From Nymphaea colorata (lineage: Eukaryota > Streptophyta > Magnoliopsida > Nymphaeales > Nymphaeaceae): a DNA stretch of 64,000 nucleotides. Below the pieces are notes generated by a model. The model saw nothing but the letters and a program-made list of their open reading frames with translations, ran no database searches and was not told where the DNA came from. The first letter of the stretch is position 1. Each line of letters starts with the position of its first letter. The stretch lies in NCBI RefSeq assembly GCF_008831285.2, contig NC_045148.1, positions 6,639,001-6,703,000 of the forward strand, written 5' to 3'. The translations under genes and the position numbers were made by a program. This document shows positions 1 through 11,400 of this stretch, one piece after another.

Positions 1-1090
1 TCTCATACCAAATATGCATATATATATAAAAAGTATATATAAAGATTGTGTACAATTATCAATTTTGTTGAATAGGAAGTTTATATATATATATATATAT
101 ATATGATTGTCCACATCCAAATCCTTAGAATTAATGAGCCATTTTTCTTGTTGAGTATATGAGAAGATTAACGAAACACTTTCTCGATCTTAAATTAATG
201 AGCCGTTTTTCTTGTTGAGACAACCTAACCGTCTCAAATAGATTTCAGACAGAATCTTAACTTCTGATAGGACCTGCATGGCCTACCGTGGCAACTGGCA
301 AGTATTCTGCATCCAGGAAAGCAAGTGAAAAGATTTGATATGTGCAGTTTAAAAACAAAATGCAGATGCTGTTCGAGTTTAATTTTCTTTATTTCTTAAA
401 TTGGTCAAAAAAAATTATTTCCTATGTTCATCGAGAAGAACCAAATTATTTAATTAACCTCATTATCTATTCTCATCATCAAAAGGCCGGGAGAACAACT
501 ATCTACATGACATGATTATAGAAAGATCACTTGTAATATTGATCATGAGACTAGATTGAGCACAGGGCATCGTTTATTTTCTTGGAATCTTATTTATCAA
601 TGAATGCCCAGCTTATCTTGTAAACATAATAGTTAATGGTTTTTGCAGAAAACATTTTAAAGGGTAGCTTATGAAAGTAGTTACCTGCAGGGGAATTGAC
701 CACAATTTATGGCATAATAATGGTTTTTAAAGTGACATTTAAAATTTTTAACCATCCAGCAACATTTGGTTTCAATTTTTCATATCATATCATATGTGGG
801 CGCAGATCCCAAATTTGAAAATGTAACTTGTGAATGTGAAATACCACCAGCAGCACCCGTGCATCTGATCCTTGTTGGTTTCTTATAAGCCATGCAATAG
901 AAATCTTACTTAGGTGCATCTGTGGTCTTTGCTGGCGTAACAGTACATCCCTCATCAGTCATCTCTATTCCTTTTCTATATTTGATGCATGCTTCCATAA
1001 CCATGCTATTGTACTGTGCCAAATCGATCAGTTTGAGTTCTACACTGAGAAGGCGACAGGAATAGATGAGGTCATAAATTCCACGTAACT

Positions 1091-1091
1091 C

Positions 1092-1129
<38 letters not shown>

Positions 1130-1130
1130 A
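1091..1130. repeat. Composite (CA)n(TA)n microsatellite
   Basis: Alternating CA units pass directly into TA units. Read directly. Confidence 0.9.
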
Positions 1131-3579
1131 CTGTGTATTTTTTATTCATTTTTTACTTTTACTATTATTGTTATCATATTTCTTATTATGTTTGATGCTC
1201 ATGAACAAAGAAACGAAATTAGTTTTAGGTTTTGTTTCTTGCCCCATTGTCTGGTTTAGCCATTTGATAATTTAAGGAAAAGCAAAATTAAATTTAATGT
1301 TATTATGGGTCCCACTTTAGAAGAAAATTAATGTCGCCTGGTGCTAATACTTCTTTCGTTTTAGTTCATAAGATCACGATTTTTTAGTATCAAATGAATT
1401 ACTCATCTTCATTATGGCATCTTCATTTTAATTATTTGGGTAATTCCATCAATACCCCTTTATCATCGTTACTCCACTCTTCTTTGAGCGTGGTTCAAGT
1501 TCAATTCTTCTTTGCTGGTTATTGGAGACGATCAATTTAAACTATAGCAAACAAATAATGATGCTTGGAGCCCCATATATGAATATGTAAGTAATGACTT
1601 AGATAATCTGTTCATGACAATACAGTCACTATAATTAAACTAACTTATAGGCCGGTTAAAGAAAAGGAGAGACTGCTCCTGTTATCCCCGTCAATGACTT
1701 TTCTCTCTAATTGGGAAACAGAAAGAACTCAGACATCTTGAAATTCCAATTATGTATTAAAATTTTTCTAGAAATCGGCTCTAAGCTGACCCTTACTTAT
1801 TTTTTTGATGTTTTTCTCTTCATTTTTTAAGATTGGTGAATTGATGAATATTCAAAACTTATTGTTGTTAAATTCGATCAACATTGCCATATATCGCATG
1901 AAAGGTCATCAACATTTAAAGAAAGATAAATGCTTCATTCTTTCTCTTACGTCTCTGTACATTTTCCGTTAAATTGATGAATGCATGTGGGTTATTCAAT
2001 GACAGAGGACCACTACAATCTACGGGAGTTTAGTCAGTGACAGGGTTGATGGTATTTCTTGAGATTTTGAACCAGCTGGCTAGCTTTCCTTGTGCAAGGT
2101 CCAACCATAGAACAGATCATTCTTTGAAAAATCTAAGATCTCGCTGAGGGAAAAGTTCCTTTCTCTTGGTAGCTAGGAACATCGTTTTCAAAATATTTAT
2201 AGTTGTTTGATAGATATAAATGTATACCAAGCATAAGCAATTGTGAATACAATATTGAAACCATAACTCTAGTTACTACAGTGCTGATATTATTGGACGA
2301 TGTGATATTTTCAGAAGTAAATGCACTTTTCGAGTACCATCTTGTAATTGGCGAGGTTTCTGGAATCAAGTCTGAACTTTTATTCCTTATCTCAATTCAA
2401 TGATATCTTAAGCTAATTAACATAAAATGCAGTGAGCATTGCAAGTAGATCAAGAACTACTTTTGTTCTTGATGTGTCTGGCTTTTTCTTTGAAAAAAAA
2501 AAAAACTATGAAATTTTTTTTTACCATAGTCAACCCAAGATTAGCCAAAGATGGCAGTTACAGTGCTCGAACCGAGTATTTAGAAGGGTGCCTTTCCCTA
2601 TCAAAGCAGGAGTTTAGTGGGTGATCCACAGTACTGATGAAATCCTCGTGTTTAGAAAGGAGGAAATTAAATGGATCCGAATACCGTAGTACTGCGACCT
2701 CACAGCCAAAACGATGAACGTGGTTAATAATATATACCAGCATGACCCTACGACCTGCTGGTAGGACAAGATTTTTATTTCATGATGCAAATGTGGCATA
2801 CAAAAGTGTAAAATCGCCTTATTATCTTAAACTTAGAAGACGGATATTTTCCAAATAATGATTCCTTTTTAGGGTGGAGGGGGGTGCCGTGAGGTTCATG
2901 TGTGGGCAATTGCCTACACAGACCTACAAAAAGTGCTTACTTTCATATTGATACCTCAAGGCAATTTTTTCTCAGTGACCTATATGTTGATGCCCCTTTT
3001 ATTCTTAATGGCCCTTAGTCAGAAATTTCTAGCTCTGCCCGTCTTACATAAGATGCACGGTAAATAATATGTGGAGGACAAAAATTGCTGTTGGCAATGT
3101 TTGACAAGGGCTTCCATTAAGTGTTGGTGAGGGAACTCCTTTCTTTGGAGAAGGCAGGGGAAATAATTATAGTTAAGAGGATACTTTTTTATCTGAAAAA
3201 CATAAAAAGCATGCATTCTAATCTTGATAGTGTCCTGGCTACGAATTAACCGCCGAAGTTAAACAAGTAATTAGTAGGGCTGGTCAACAAGATGAAGGAA
3301 TCAAACGATTAAGGAACAGCTCAATCACAATTCACACACCCATAAAATTGGCCTTCTTAAATTAATGGTGCATTTGAAAGCCAGCTCAAGCTCATAATGA
3401 AACCAAGCTGAAGTTGGTAGGCCTAAATAAATAGCAATGCCTTATTTAGTTTGTAGATTAATAGGCTTGCAATCTAAATCTGCATGACTGCAAGCTTTGG
3501 TTGAATATTCACAACAGCAGGCAATTACAAGAGTACTGAAACTCCTAAATTTTTAACTATTCTACTTCAGTGTGTATGA

Positions 3580-3790
3580 AGGGGGCGTTTGATATATAAC
3601 CAGAATCATGGAATTTTAGAATCAAAATGCTCATTCCTTAAGAAATTAGGATTATTCAAGGAATGGGGTATTTTGTTTCCAGAATTAGGAAACAAGGCTT
3701 GGATTTTTTATTTTATTCCAGTTTGAGGAAGAATAATGATTTTGGAATTTTCATTCTTGAATCAGAATTCCAAACCATTAAACGCTTCCT
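3580..3790. mobile_element. MITE-like element with inverted ends (AGGGGGCGTTTGA type)
   Basis: The left end reads AGGGGGCGTTTGAT. The right end, read on the other strand, is AGGAAGCGTTTAAT. The interior is AT-rich with many GGAATT and AATTCC words and no coding content. The ends and interior resemble the element at about 47454-47878. No clean target duplication was found, so the superfamily is not assigned. Confidence 0.5.
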
Positions 3791-4249
3791 AAGATGCTTG
3801 CACACCAGATATATGATGTCTGTCTAAAGCCGAATACTTTCCATTACAGAGAGTGAGAAAAGTAATTCTCTGATTGAATATTTCCGAAAACAAGGATCTA
3901 GATCAACCATTTCAACAGCATATGTCTCATTTTGAAAAAAAAAAAAGTAAAAAACTTGGCCTCTCATAAAATAATTGTCCATGTGATCTGTTAAAAAAAA
4001 ATGCAAATTAAGGTCGATTACAGCAATGGGAGGAAGTTGAGAATGGATTCACTGTCACTTAACTCTCTGTTCATCAGTTGCTTCTAACGATTGTAAACCA
4101 TATTTGCCTCAAAAATCATTGCTTCTCTTCTTATATATAGCAATATGTTAGCAATAATATACACGTGGAGGGTTAGTTGGCACAGAACATGTGAACTGAT
4201 TGGTTGCCTATGCTGATGGCCATTAATGTCACTGCAACCAGTTGGCCTC

Positions 4250-4257
4250 TATAAATA
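4250..4257 (+). promoter_or_regulatory. TATA box of the glycine-rich protein gene
   Basis: TATAAATA lies 75 bp upstream of the start codon at 4325, a normal spacing for a plant TATA promoter with a leader of about 40-45 bases. Confidence 0.7.
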
Positions 4258-4324
4258 CCTTCACAAGCCACACCTTCTAGAGCACTGCAATCCCGTTTCT
4301 CCTTAGTAAAGGAAGCAAACAACC

Positions 4325-5407
4325 ATGAGAGCTAAAAATATGTCAGGCTCTCCTGGAGGAAGGCTCCTCTTTCTCGTCCTTCTTAACCTTCTTCTTCTCC
4401 ATGCTAGTGCTGGTGCTCGCAAGCTGCTGAATGAAAAGGCCAACCATGAAGAGGCCAACCATGAAGAGACCAACCATGATCAGGCTGCTCCCAACCTAGA
4501 TGACCAAAAATGGTTTGATAAGTCTTGGGGAGGTGGTATGGGGGGTGGATATGGTGGCGGCGGCATGGGCGGCGGGTTTGGTAAAGGTATTGGTCTTGGT
4601 GGATTGGGTGGTGGGTCTGGTCTAGGCGGTGGCTTGGGTGGTGGTTCTGGTCTTGGTGGCTTGGGTGGTGGTATTGGCAAAGGCCTAGGCGGTGGCTTTG
4701 GTGGTGGTTCTGGTCTTGGTGGCTTGGGTGGTGGTTTTGGCAAAGGCCTCGGCGGTGGCTTTGGTGGTGGTTCTGGTCTTGGTGGCTTGGGTGGTGGTTT
4801 TGGCAAAGGCCTCGGCGGTGGCTTTGGTGGTGGTTCTGGTCTTGGTGGCTTGGGTGGTGGTTTTGGCAAAGGCCTCGGCGGTGGCTTTGGTGGTGGTTCT
4901 GGTCTTGGTGGCTTGGGTGGTGGTTTTGGCAAAGGCCTCGGCGGTGGCTTTGGTGGCGGTTCTGGACTTGGTGGCGGTTCTGGTCTTGGTGGCTTGGGTG
5001 GTGGTTTTGGCAAAGGCCTCGGCGGTGGCTTGGGTGGTGGCTCTGGTCTTGGTGGCTTGGGTGGTGGTTTTGGCAAAGGCCTCGACGGTGGCTTCGGTGG
5101 TGGCTCTGGTCTCGGTGGTGGCTACGGGAAAGGTTATGGCAAGGGTTTTGGCTGGGGCGGTGGGTACGGCAAAGGCTTTGACAAAACTACATTTGGCCTT
5201 GGCCATGGCTGGGGCGGTGGCTACGGCAAAGGCTTTGACAAGAGTGCATTTGGCCTTGGCCATGGCTGGGGCGGTGGCTACGGCAAAGGCTTTGACAAGG
5301 GACTTGGTTTTGGTGGCGTTGGAGGTGGCGGAGGTGGTGGCATGGGCGGTGGTGGTGGTGGCGGTGCAGGAGGAGGGTACGGAAGCTACGGAGGTGGGCA
5401 CCATTGA
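4325..5407 (+). CDS. Secreted glycine-rich cell-wall-type protein (class I-like GRP)
   Basis: A single intronless frame of 360 codons. Residues 1-12 are basic and polar, 13-29 form a leucine-rich hydrophobic core, and a signal peptidase site is likely around residues 28-31 (ASAGA). After an acidic/basic linker with three NHEE/NHDQ-type units (about residues 40-54), the rest is glycine-rich. A 63-bp unit (21 aa, containing GFGKGLGGGFGGGSGL) recurs about seven times between about 4678 and 5095, with one 18-bp insertion. Three 57-bp units (19 aa, with GWGGGYGKGFDK) follow from 5151, and the tail is GGGGGMGGGGGGG-like. Proteins of this architecture are exported to the cell wall and are thought to be structural; the exact function here is inferred. 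The start at 4325 follows the TATA box at 4250; Met6 is an alternative. Long open frames in other frames over the repeat are by-products of its codon pattern. Confidence 0.9.
   Translation: MRAKNMSGSPGGRLLFLVLLNLLLLHASAGARKLLNEKANHEEANHEETNHDQAAPNLDDQKWFDKSWGGGMGGGYGGGGMGGGFGKGIGLGGLGGGSGLGGGLGGGSGLGGLGGGIGKGLGGGFGGGSGLGGLGGGFGKGLGGGFGGGSGLGGLGGGFGKGLGGGFGGGSGLGGLGGGFGKGLGGGFGGGSGLGGLGGGFGKGLGGGFGGGSGLGGGSGLGGLGGGFGKGLGGGLGGGSGLGGLGGGFGKGLDGGFGGGSGLGGGYGKGYGKGFGWGGGYGKGFDKTTFGLGHGWGGGYGKGFDKSAFGLGHGWGGGYGKGFDKGLGFGGVGGGGGGGMGGGGGGGAGGGYGSYGGGHH
4678..5095 (+). repeat. Coding minisatellite, 63-bp unit, about seven copies
   Basis: The word CAAAGGCCT recurs at about 4678, 4741, 4804, 4867, 4930, 5011 and 5074. 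Spacing is exactly 63 bp except for one 81-bp step, which contains an 18-bp insertion. The central copies look almost identical, which suggests recent unequal crossing-over or slippage. The unit is a multiple of three, so copy changes keep the reading frame. Confidence 0.9.
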
Positions 5408-5449
5408 AGAATAAACTGGGATTTGCCTGATCAGATCTGTGGCCAATAA

Positions 5450-7100
5450 TGTGTCCTGCGCTTTCTAGTTTTGTATTTATGTTCTCTAAGCTTATATTTG
5501 AAGACTTTAATTAAAGTTGTGGGTTTCATTTGTCTTTCATTATTAACTGGTGTCCTTATCTCGTTATTATATCTCGACCATTTCATTGTGATGCCTCTGT
5601 ATTGCTTAGATATATTGTCCATTTTTTACTTGTTATGCTTCCCACATAATTATCGATCACATTCTCGGCCAAAAAATATATATTTTTCCCGGATCTTTGC
5701 CAAAGCTTTACATTTTAAACAGCTATTTTTTAATCAAATTGGCATACCATACGGCTCATGGAAATCGAATAAGGGACGTGCCCGTTACGTGCCACATATG
5801 TTAATCCATGCATCACATATATGTTATTTTATTAACCCAGATGACAATTTTGTGTTTCCAAAATGACAACTTCAAGCAGCAGTTAGTTGCAAATATACGC
5901 CCTAAAAATTAGGCAGGTTGTAAATTTTTTTCAACATGCATTTTATAATCCGGAAAGCCTAATAAACGTTTACTGCTGTCAGATAACAGATTTTTTTGTT
6001 ACAAATTTATTCGAGCGATTGATGAAATTTGAACGGATGCGGGCGCGTGTATATATATATATATATATATAATCAAAATATTAATTACTAAGAGATGATG
6101 AATAACGAATATGAATTACAGATCGATGGGACTCGGTCCAGTTAATAAGACCCTCGTTCAGGGTCCAGCTACTTCCCACGAGACTGTACATTAGGCTTCC
6201 ATGAGATCTAATGGCATATCAAACCATCTTCATGAGTTAGGTGTTGGTTGGAACTTGCAGCTTAGGTACAAGCACTGCAAATGAGGATGGTCCCGCCTCA
6301 TTAGGATCTAACGCCGTTGATGGGCCATGGCTGCGTATTGATTGTGCCTCATAATTATTCAGTAACAGTATAATTCACCCAGTCACTGAAAGCTCCATCC
6401 ACCTACAAAGGAGGCTGGGCTTAATGGCTTCAGGTTGAAAGGTCAAGATTCCATACTCAGCTGAGCACATCTCTCAGCTGAACCGCACTCTTCATGAAAT
6501 CACACTTGTTATCAGAGCAACCTGATCCACCTCAATCTGCGGCCTTGGCTCTCCCTCAGATTTTAAAAAATTTAAAACTTTATATGTAAATTTCAAAAAT
6601 TTTAGTTTAAAGTAGATACAAAATTTGAAAAAAAAAATTATTTCGAACCATGTTAAAATTTTGAACTGTAGTTCGGTCGTTGCAATGAAAATTCTTGGCT
6701 CTGCCCTTGCTCAAGTTGCTTCTGAACTGTGCATGTATACTAACATTCAGTGTCTCAGTTTGTTAATATCCAGTGTTGACATAAACAATGCATCAACATT
6801 ATCACACCATTATATATATGTGCTTTGTCTGATTGGAAACCTAATTCATTCAAAGTAGTTTGACTACAGCGCTGGCATGGGATTTATAAATAGCGACTAA
6901 GTTCCGAAGGAAATCGACTACCCCGCCAGCAAGGGATTTATATTTTGCTTTCAATAACATGTCCTATTTTCATATGGACTCCCTTCCCTTTGAAGCTTAG
7001 CCGAGGTGCAAATGAGAGTAGGGGATGCCTTTGAATTGTCCATGGTAAGTCTACTTCAAGAGATTTAGCAAATAATTTCTTTGGTTGAGACTAACGAAAT
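5450..7100. other. Intergenic DNA, no gene seen
   Basis: This is the 3' flank of the glycine-rich protein gene. It contains a (TA)n run at about 6046-6071 and an AT-rich stretch at about 6530-6720 ending in a GGCTCTGCCC motif, like other repeat fragments in the window. No supportable gene. Confidence 0.5.
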
Positions 7101-7105
7101 CATTT

Positions 7106-8635
7106 TCATGAATTGACCTCGAAGCTGCCTAGAGAATACGACAGTCTACGCATATCTTGCATAGAAAAATTACACTTCAGCTCATCATAAATCACATACC
7201 CTATTGCTTCTTCGGATGGTCTTGTAACCAGAATGTCATCTACATAAACTAAAATAAAAGTTTGACTCGTTGTAGATATGAATAACGACATATTTGATTA
7301 GGAAATCCAAAAACATCCCAAAGGAATTGGCTAAGATGCAATACCAAGCTCTTAGAGCCTGCTTTAGTCCATAGATAGTCTTTACTAGATGGCGTACATG
7401 TTTTTGGATGTGTTTGATATTCATGTCCTTGAGAATGCAACATACAAACTTCTTACGTAAGAAATTCATTCAGAAAAGCATTATGAAAGTCAAGTTGATA
7501 GATATCCCATTTGATAATACCATGCATACAGAGGTTGGTTTGATTGTAAGACTAAAAGTCTCTGTAAAGTCAATTTCTGCCTCTTGAATATATTCTTTTG
7601 CTACCAATAGGACTTAGTGTCTGGCTACAGTTTTGTTTACATTATATTTGTCTTTATATACCCATTTGGATCCAATAATATTGAAGTGATCTTGCTGTTG
7701 TACAAGAACCCCAGTTTTATTTTGTTGGAATGCATCATATTTTTTGTCCATAGCTCTTTGCCATTTTGTCATCTGAGAGGTTTTCTTGTAGCTGGCAGAT
7801 TCATGAATCTTCTCTTTGGATTTGGATTTGATGGCTAGAAAGGATTTCAGTTTTAGGGAACTAGTCATCGATCTTGTGATCCTGTGGTGGGTGTGTATGG
7901 GAGGTGGCATGTTAGGTAACAACAGGTTGCTAGGTAATGGGATTAGTGTATTTGGTTCTCATGGGAGTGGTTGTAGAAGATTGTTATTGAATGGCAAGAC
8001 GAGTGTAGCCTCAATTTGAGATGGTTCGGTTTAGGGGTAGAGCTAAGATTTTTTTTCAAGGGTAGGCCAAAAGGTCTGACGAACTTATTCGGGTTGGGCT
8101 AAACTAAACCCGAATCCAAAAAATACATTATGCTTTTCAATTAGATGGGGTGGGGCCACGGCTCTGTCCTAGATCAGATTTTTGTTGGTGATGATGAATT
8201 GTAGTGATCTGACGGTCCTCAATATTAGCATGGAGATGATCTGACGGTTCTATCGTCTTGTGATCAATCAGCTTAAATGGAAGTTTATGAGTTTTGAACC
8301 CTTTTCTCTTGGTTGAATGGCAAGTTAAAAAGATTGGTGAACGTGAGTTTTTCTTTGTTAGGGCTGGTGGTAGTAGACGTCACTAACTCACATATTATTC
8401 TCGTAGACCATTCATAATGATCTGTACTGAGTTAGACACAGGGTATTCAGCAGCAGCAGCAACAGCAATGGTGTTGGTAAGAGACTTCACCTGATCTAAG
8501 CACGAGACCATATCAGCTCCATCCTTGTTTATGAAGCTCAATTCCTTCTTTAAGTAACATAACAAGCGGAGGAGATTGAGATCCGTAGGATCTCTATAGT
8601 TCAGTCAAGGCCTCATGAGCGGCTTGGTGTTGAAG
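7106..8635 (-). mobile_element. Decayed, internally deleted Ty1/copia retrotransposon (gag and reverse transcriptase remnants)
   Basis: On the minus strand the order is gag then pol, as in copia. At about 8630-8370 a broken frame reads like the copia gag (UBN2-type) domain: LKKEL, DQVKSLTNTIA, PVSNSVQIIMNGL. At 7922-7614 comes the start of the reverse transcriptase domain (ITRSM, WQRAMDKKYDAF, GSKWVYKDKYN). At about 7469-7236 is TIYGLKQALRAWY. At 7291-7106 is the catalytic YVDDILVT motif. These parts sit in different frames with stops and frameshifts between them. Only about 450 bp separate gag from RT, so protease and integrase are essentially missing. Foreign repeat sequence near 8030-8180 interrupts that gap. 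No RNase H region or LTR pair was recognised. It is a dead element. Confidence 0.85.
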
Positions 8636-8639
8636 AATC

Positions 8640-9660
8640 CGCTAGTGACGGAGCCAGGAATTTTTGGATATGGGGCATTGTTATAAAAAGTCTAATTTAT
8701 GAAGGGCACAACATATTTAAATAAATAAATAATTATAAAATATGTAAAAATAAATAAAAAATTTGTTGCGGTATGGGCAAATGCCCACGCCAGCGTATAT
8801 GTAGCTACCCTACTGGAATACACTCGTTAACTTGTTTAGATACTGTACCCTCTTTATCCAACTCAAGGCCATTTGATATGAACGTCCCGTCATACATACT
8901 TTGGATCATAATCACAAAAAAAATGCATTATTTTTAAAAAAAAATATGAAAAAAATACAAGAAAATGAAATGCAATTTAGAACTAAAAAGAACATGTTTT
9001 TTTTTAAAAAAAATTGTTAAAAACGAAGAAAACGTGTTTTTTAGCGTTTTTTCACTTTTTTCATTTTTTTATTTCTTTCTTTTTAATGCCAAACAGTTTT
9101 TTTTTTTTTTATTTTATTTTTTATTTGTTGCAAATCTACTTATCTTTTGATGTTTTTATTATTATTTTCTCACTTATTTTATTTTCTCCTATTTTTAGTT
9201 TTTTAAATTTAAAAAATACCTTTTTCCCATTTTTTTTCATATTTTTTAAGTCGGACGTATTATACCTGAAAAAAACCTCGCTGTTTAAAAATATGAATTT
9301 TCTTTTTTTCTAGTTGTTTTCCTTTTCATCCTTGTAAATGAGGTTGGCCACTGCAAAAACATGAAGAGATGCCATGGACGATTCTTGAAACAGCAGCACA
9401 GAAGACTGGAATAAACTCAGAGTTTTTCTTAGGCAAGAAGTGTCTCTGACTATGCCATGTTAGAATGGTATCACGACACTGCTTTTGGGATGATCAGCTC
9501 AGGGTGAAGTGGGATGAGATGCTCATACATCCTGCAACTTGGGAGGAATGGGAGGAAACTGGAACTTTGTTTGTCTCCTTCATTTGTAAAACAATAGTAG
9601 TTCTCTTCTCACACATGGATTGCAATTTTTGGCAGTTGACCTCTCTTTTGTAGTGTCCTA
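8640..9660. other. Intergenic DNA with repeat fragments
   Basis: At 8645-8815 lies a fragment of the GGAGCCAGGAATTTTT ... GGGCAAATGCCC dispersed repeat. The interval 8920-9310 is dominated by A-rich and T-rich homopolymer runs. No gene is supportable. Confidence 0.5.
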
Positions 9661-9664
9661 AAAT

Positions 9665-10057
9665 TAGGCTGCACACGGACTGAGTCGAGCTCGAGCTCTT
9701 TATAGCAAGCTCGGGCTCGACTCGACCACACAAAATATGCTCAAACTCGACTTGTTTAACTCATTTATCTCGTTTAGGCATTAACTCGTGTAAGCATTAA
9801 CTCGTTCAATTCATGTAAGCATTAACTAGTATAACTTATGGAACCGATTTTGATAATATTATATAAAATACAGGTTTGCAAGTCGAGTAGAGTATAAACG
9901 AGTCAAGTTTCTGAAACTCGAACTCGACTCATTTATAGTTTCGAATATCGTTATAAGCTTGAATCCAGCTCCTTTATAAACGAGTCGAGCACGAGCCGAG
10001 TTTTTTAAAGTGAATTTGGGTTGAGTCCAAGTTGGTTCCGCTAGTTGTGCAGCCCTA
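9665..10057. mobile_element. hAT-like MITE rich in GAGCTCGA palindromes
   Basis: The left end TAGGCTGCACA matches the right end TGTGCAGCCCTA as an imperfect terminal inverted repeat. The flanks are CCTAAAAT at 9657-9664 and CCTAAAAC at 10058-10065, a 7-of-8 match that fits the 8-bp target duplication of hAT transposons. The interior is built of self-complementary ACTCGAG/GAGCTCGA words and ATTAACTCGT repeats and has no coding frame. Confidence 0.7.
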
Positions 10058-10065
10058 CCTAAAAC

Positions 10066-10780
10066 ACACCATAAACCGCTGACTATGGCAATCAGCCGGA
10101 CGATCATCATCTTAATCTTACTGCATGACAAAGGTATGAAACGAAGCTAGAATGCCCTACTATTCCACACCTTGACTACATACATGCAAAGACAAGTTTG
10201 TTGCTTCGAGTATGATGTAGCATGTAAGTTTTTTTTTTATATTCTGAAAACTTTCATGTGATGAACGTCCCTATCTGAGGAATAACATCCATTGCCGAAG
10301 AAGTAACACATTGAATAGGAGAAAACCTTTAATTCATAGGAGGAAGAAGTGTGGCTTTGCAGATTAATTGTGTGATAGTCATCTAAATTTTGGAGTTGGC
10401 TCGACCAGCAAAGTTAGGATACAAGTTCAATTGCATCTATCTGGTCTAAAGATTGTCGACTGCGGTTGGGTAAGAGACTCAAACCAAACTATTAAAATAA
10501 ATTATTTAGATATTTTTTCAGCAATCTAACCTTGTATGTATGATCTTATGAGTGATTTAATGAGAAACATATATTAAAATTAATAATGTTTTTTTACTTT
10601 AATGATGTTTCTTTGAATAATTGAAAAATAAACGATGTCTGCAACATCAAAATTTTGATAATAGAAAAGATCAATTTTGTTGCAAAAATTAACACTTTTA
10701 TTTGTGCTTCTGTGAATTTTACTTGCTCATTGATATAAAGGGGATGTTTGATCGTCGTGGATTCCACTGTTCAAGCGAAA
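10066..10780. other. Intergenic DNA, no gene seen
   Basis: Ordinary AT-rich sequence. Nothing recognisable apart from a GGGGATGTTTGATCG word near 10740 that resembles MITE termini elsewhere in the window. Confidence 0.4.
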
Positions 10781-10789
10781 TCCTGATCC

Positions 10790-11400
10790 ATTTTTGAAAA
10801 ATGTCGGCGCTTCAGCAAAGGCCGGAACGAATCCCAGATCTCAGGAGCGTATCCGAGATTTCTTTCCATATTCTCACCTCCCGCGTTGCTCCGTTGTCCT
10901 AAAGCCCGCAGAAAGGAATTTGCCCGCTAGGGCACCCACAAGCAACTGCATCGCTACTTCGCTCTCGCTCACCCCACCTCGTCCCGGTTCACGCAGCAGC
11001 GCCGAGGGGAGGAGCAGCCAGCACCAGCGGAGTGGAGAAGCTTGCTGTAAAAGCAGAGGGTCCAACCGGCAACGAGGTACCCTCCTCTTTTCTCTCTCTC
11101 TCTCTCTCAACACCGGCATCTCTTTCTCTCTCTCAGCCGCCGGTAGCCATCTCCGCCTGGGATGGCTACCCGCGGTCACCTCATCTTTCCGTTTCTTCCT
11201 ACCCTTCCCCCATTTTTTCTGGCCTTTGTTTCGCGCGTTCCTCTTCTGGCTTTGGCTGCCGATGGTAGCCACCGTCTGGGCCGTCAAGCTCATCCCCTTC
11301 GGTTGGGTTCTGTGTGGAGAATGGAGAAATTTTCAGTTGTGAGCTGCTGCGTCCAGCAGTCGCGAGGCTAGGGATGGACATAAATGAATACAAATCTGCA
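10790..11400 (+). promoter_or_regulatory. GC-rich, CT-rich island: possible distal promoter or leader upstream of RPB7
   Basis: About 600 bp stand out from the AT-rich surroundings: GC- and CpG-rich up to about 11080, then (TC)n tracts at about 11092-11145, then further GC-rich sequence to about 11400. A possible splice donor, AACGAG|GTACCC, lies at 11076/11077. It could be an alternative first exon of RPB7 or the start of another transcript. No protein product is recognisable. Confidence 0.35.

Larger units (their letters stand above)
1..4240. other. AT-rich intergenic DNA upstream of the glycine-rich protein gene
   Basis: I see no complete gene. It holds a (TA)n run at about 81-104, a (CA)n(TA)n run at about 1091-1130, a fragment of a dispersed repeat near 2870-3040 with an inverted GGGCAATTGCC core, and a MITE-like element at about 3580-3790. 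A short open minus-strand stretch at 906-1112 is discussed as a finding. Confidence 0.6.

Noticed and set aside
4480-5446. Long open frames antisense to and out of frame with the glycine-rich protein gene
   Set aside because: They arise from the repeated GGN codon pattern of the real frame. The frame with TATA box, signal peptide and a clean stop is the plus frame at 4325-5407.
10794-11342. 182-codon plus-strand frame in the GC-rich island
   Set aside because: Ser/Leu-rich translation of CT tracts with no recognisable domain. More likely leader or promoter sequence.
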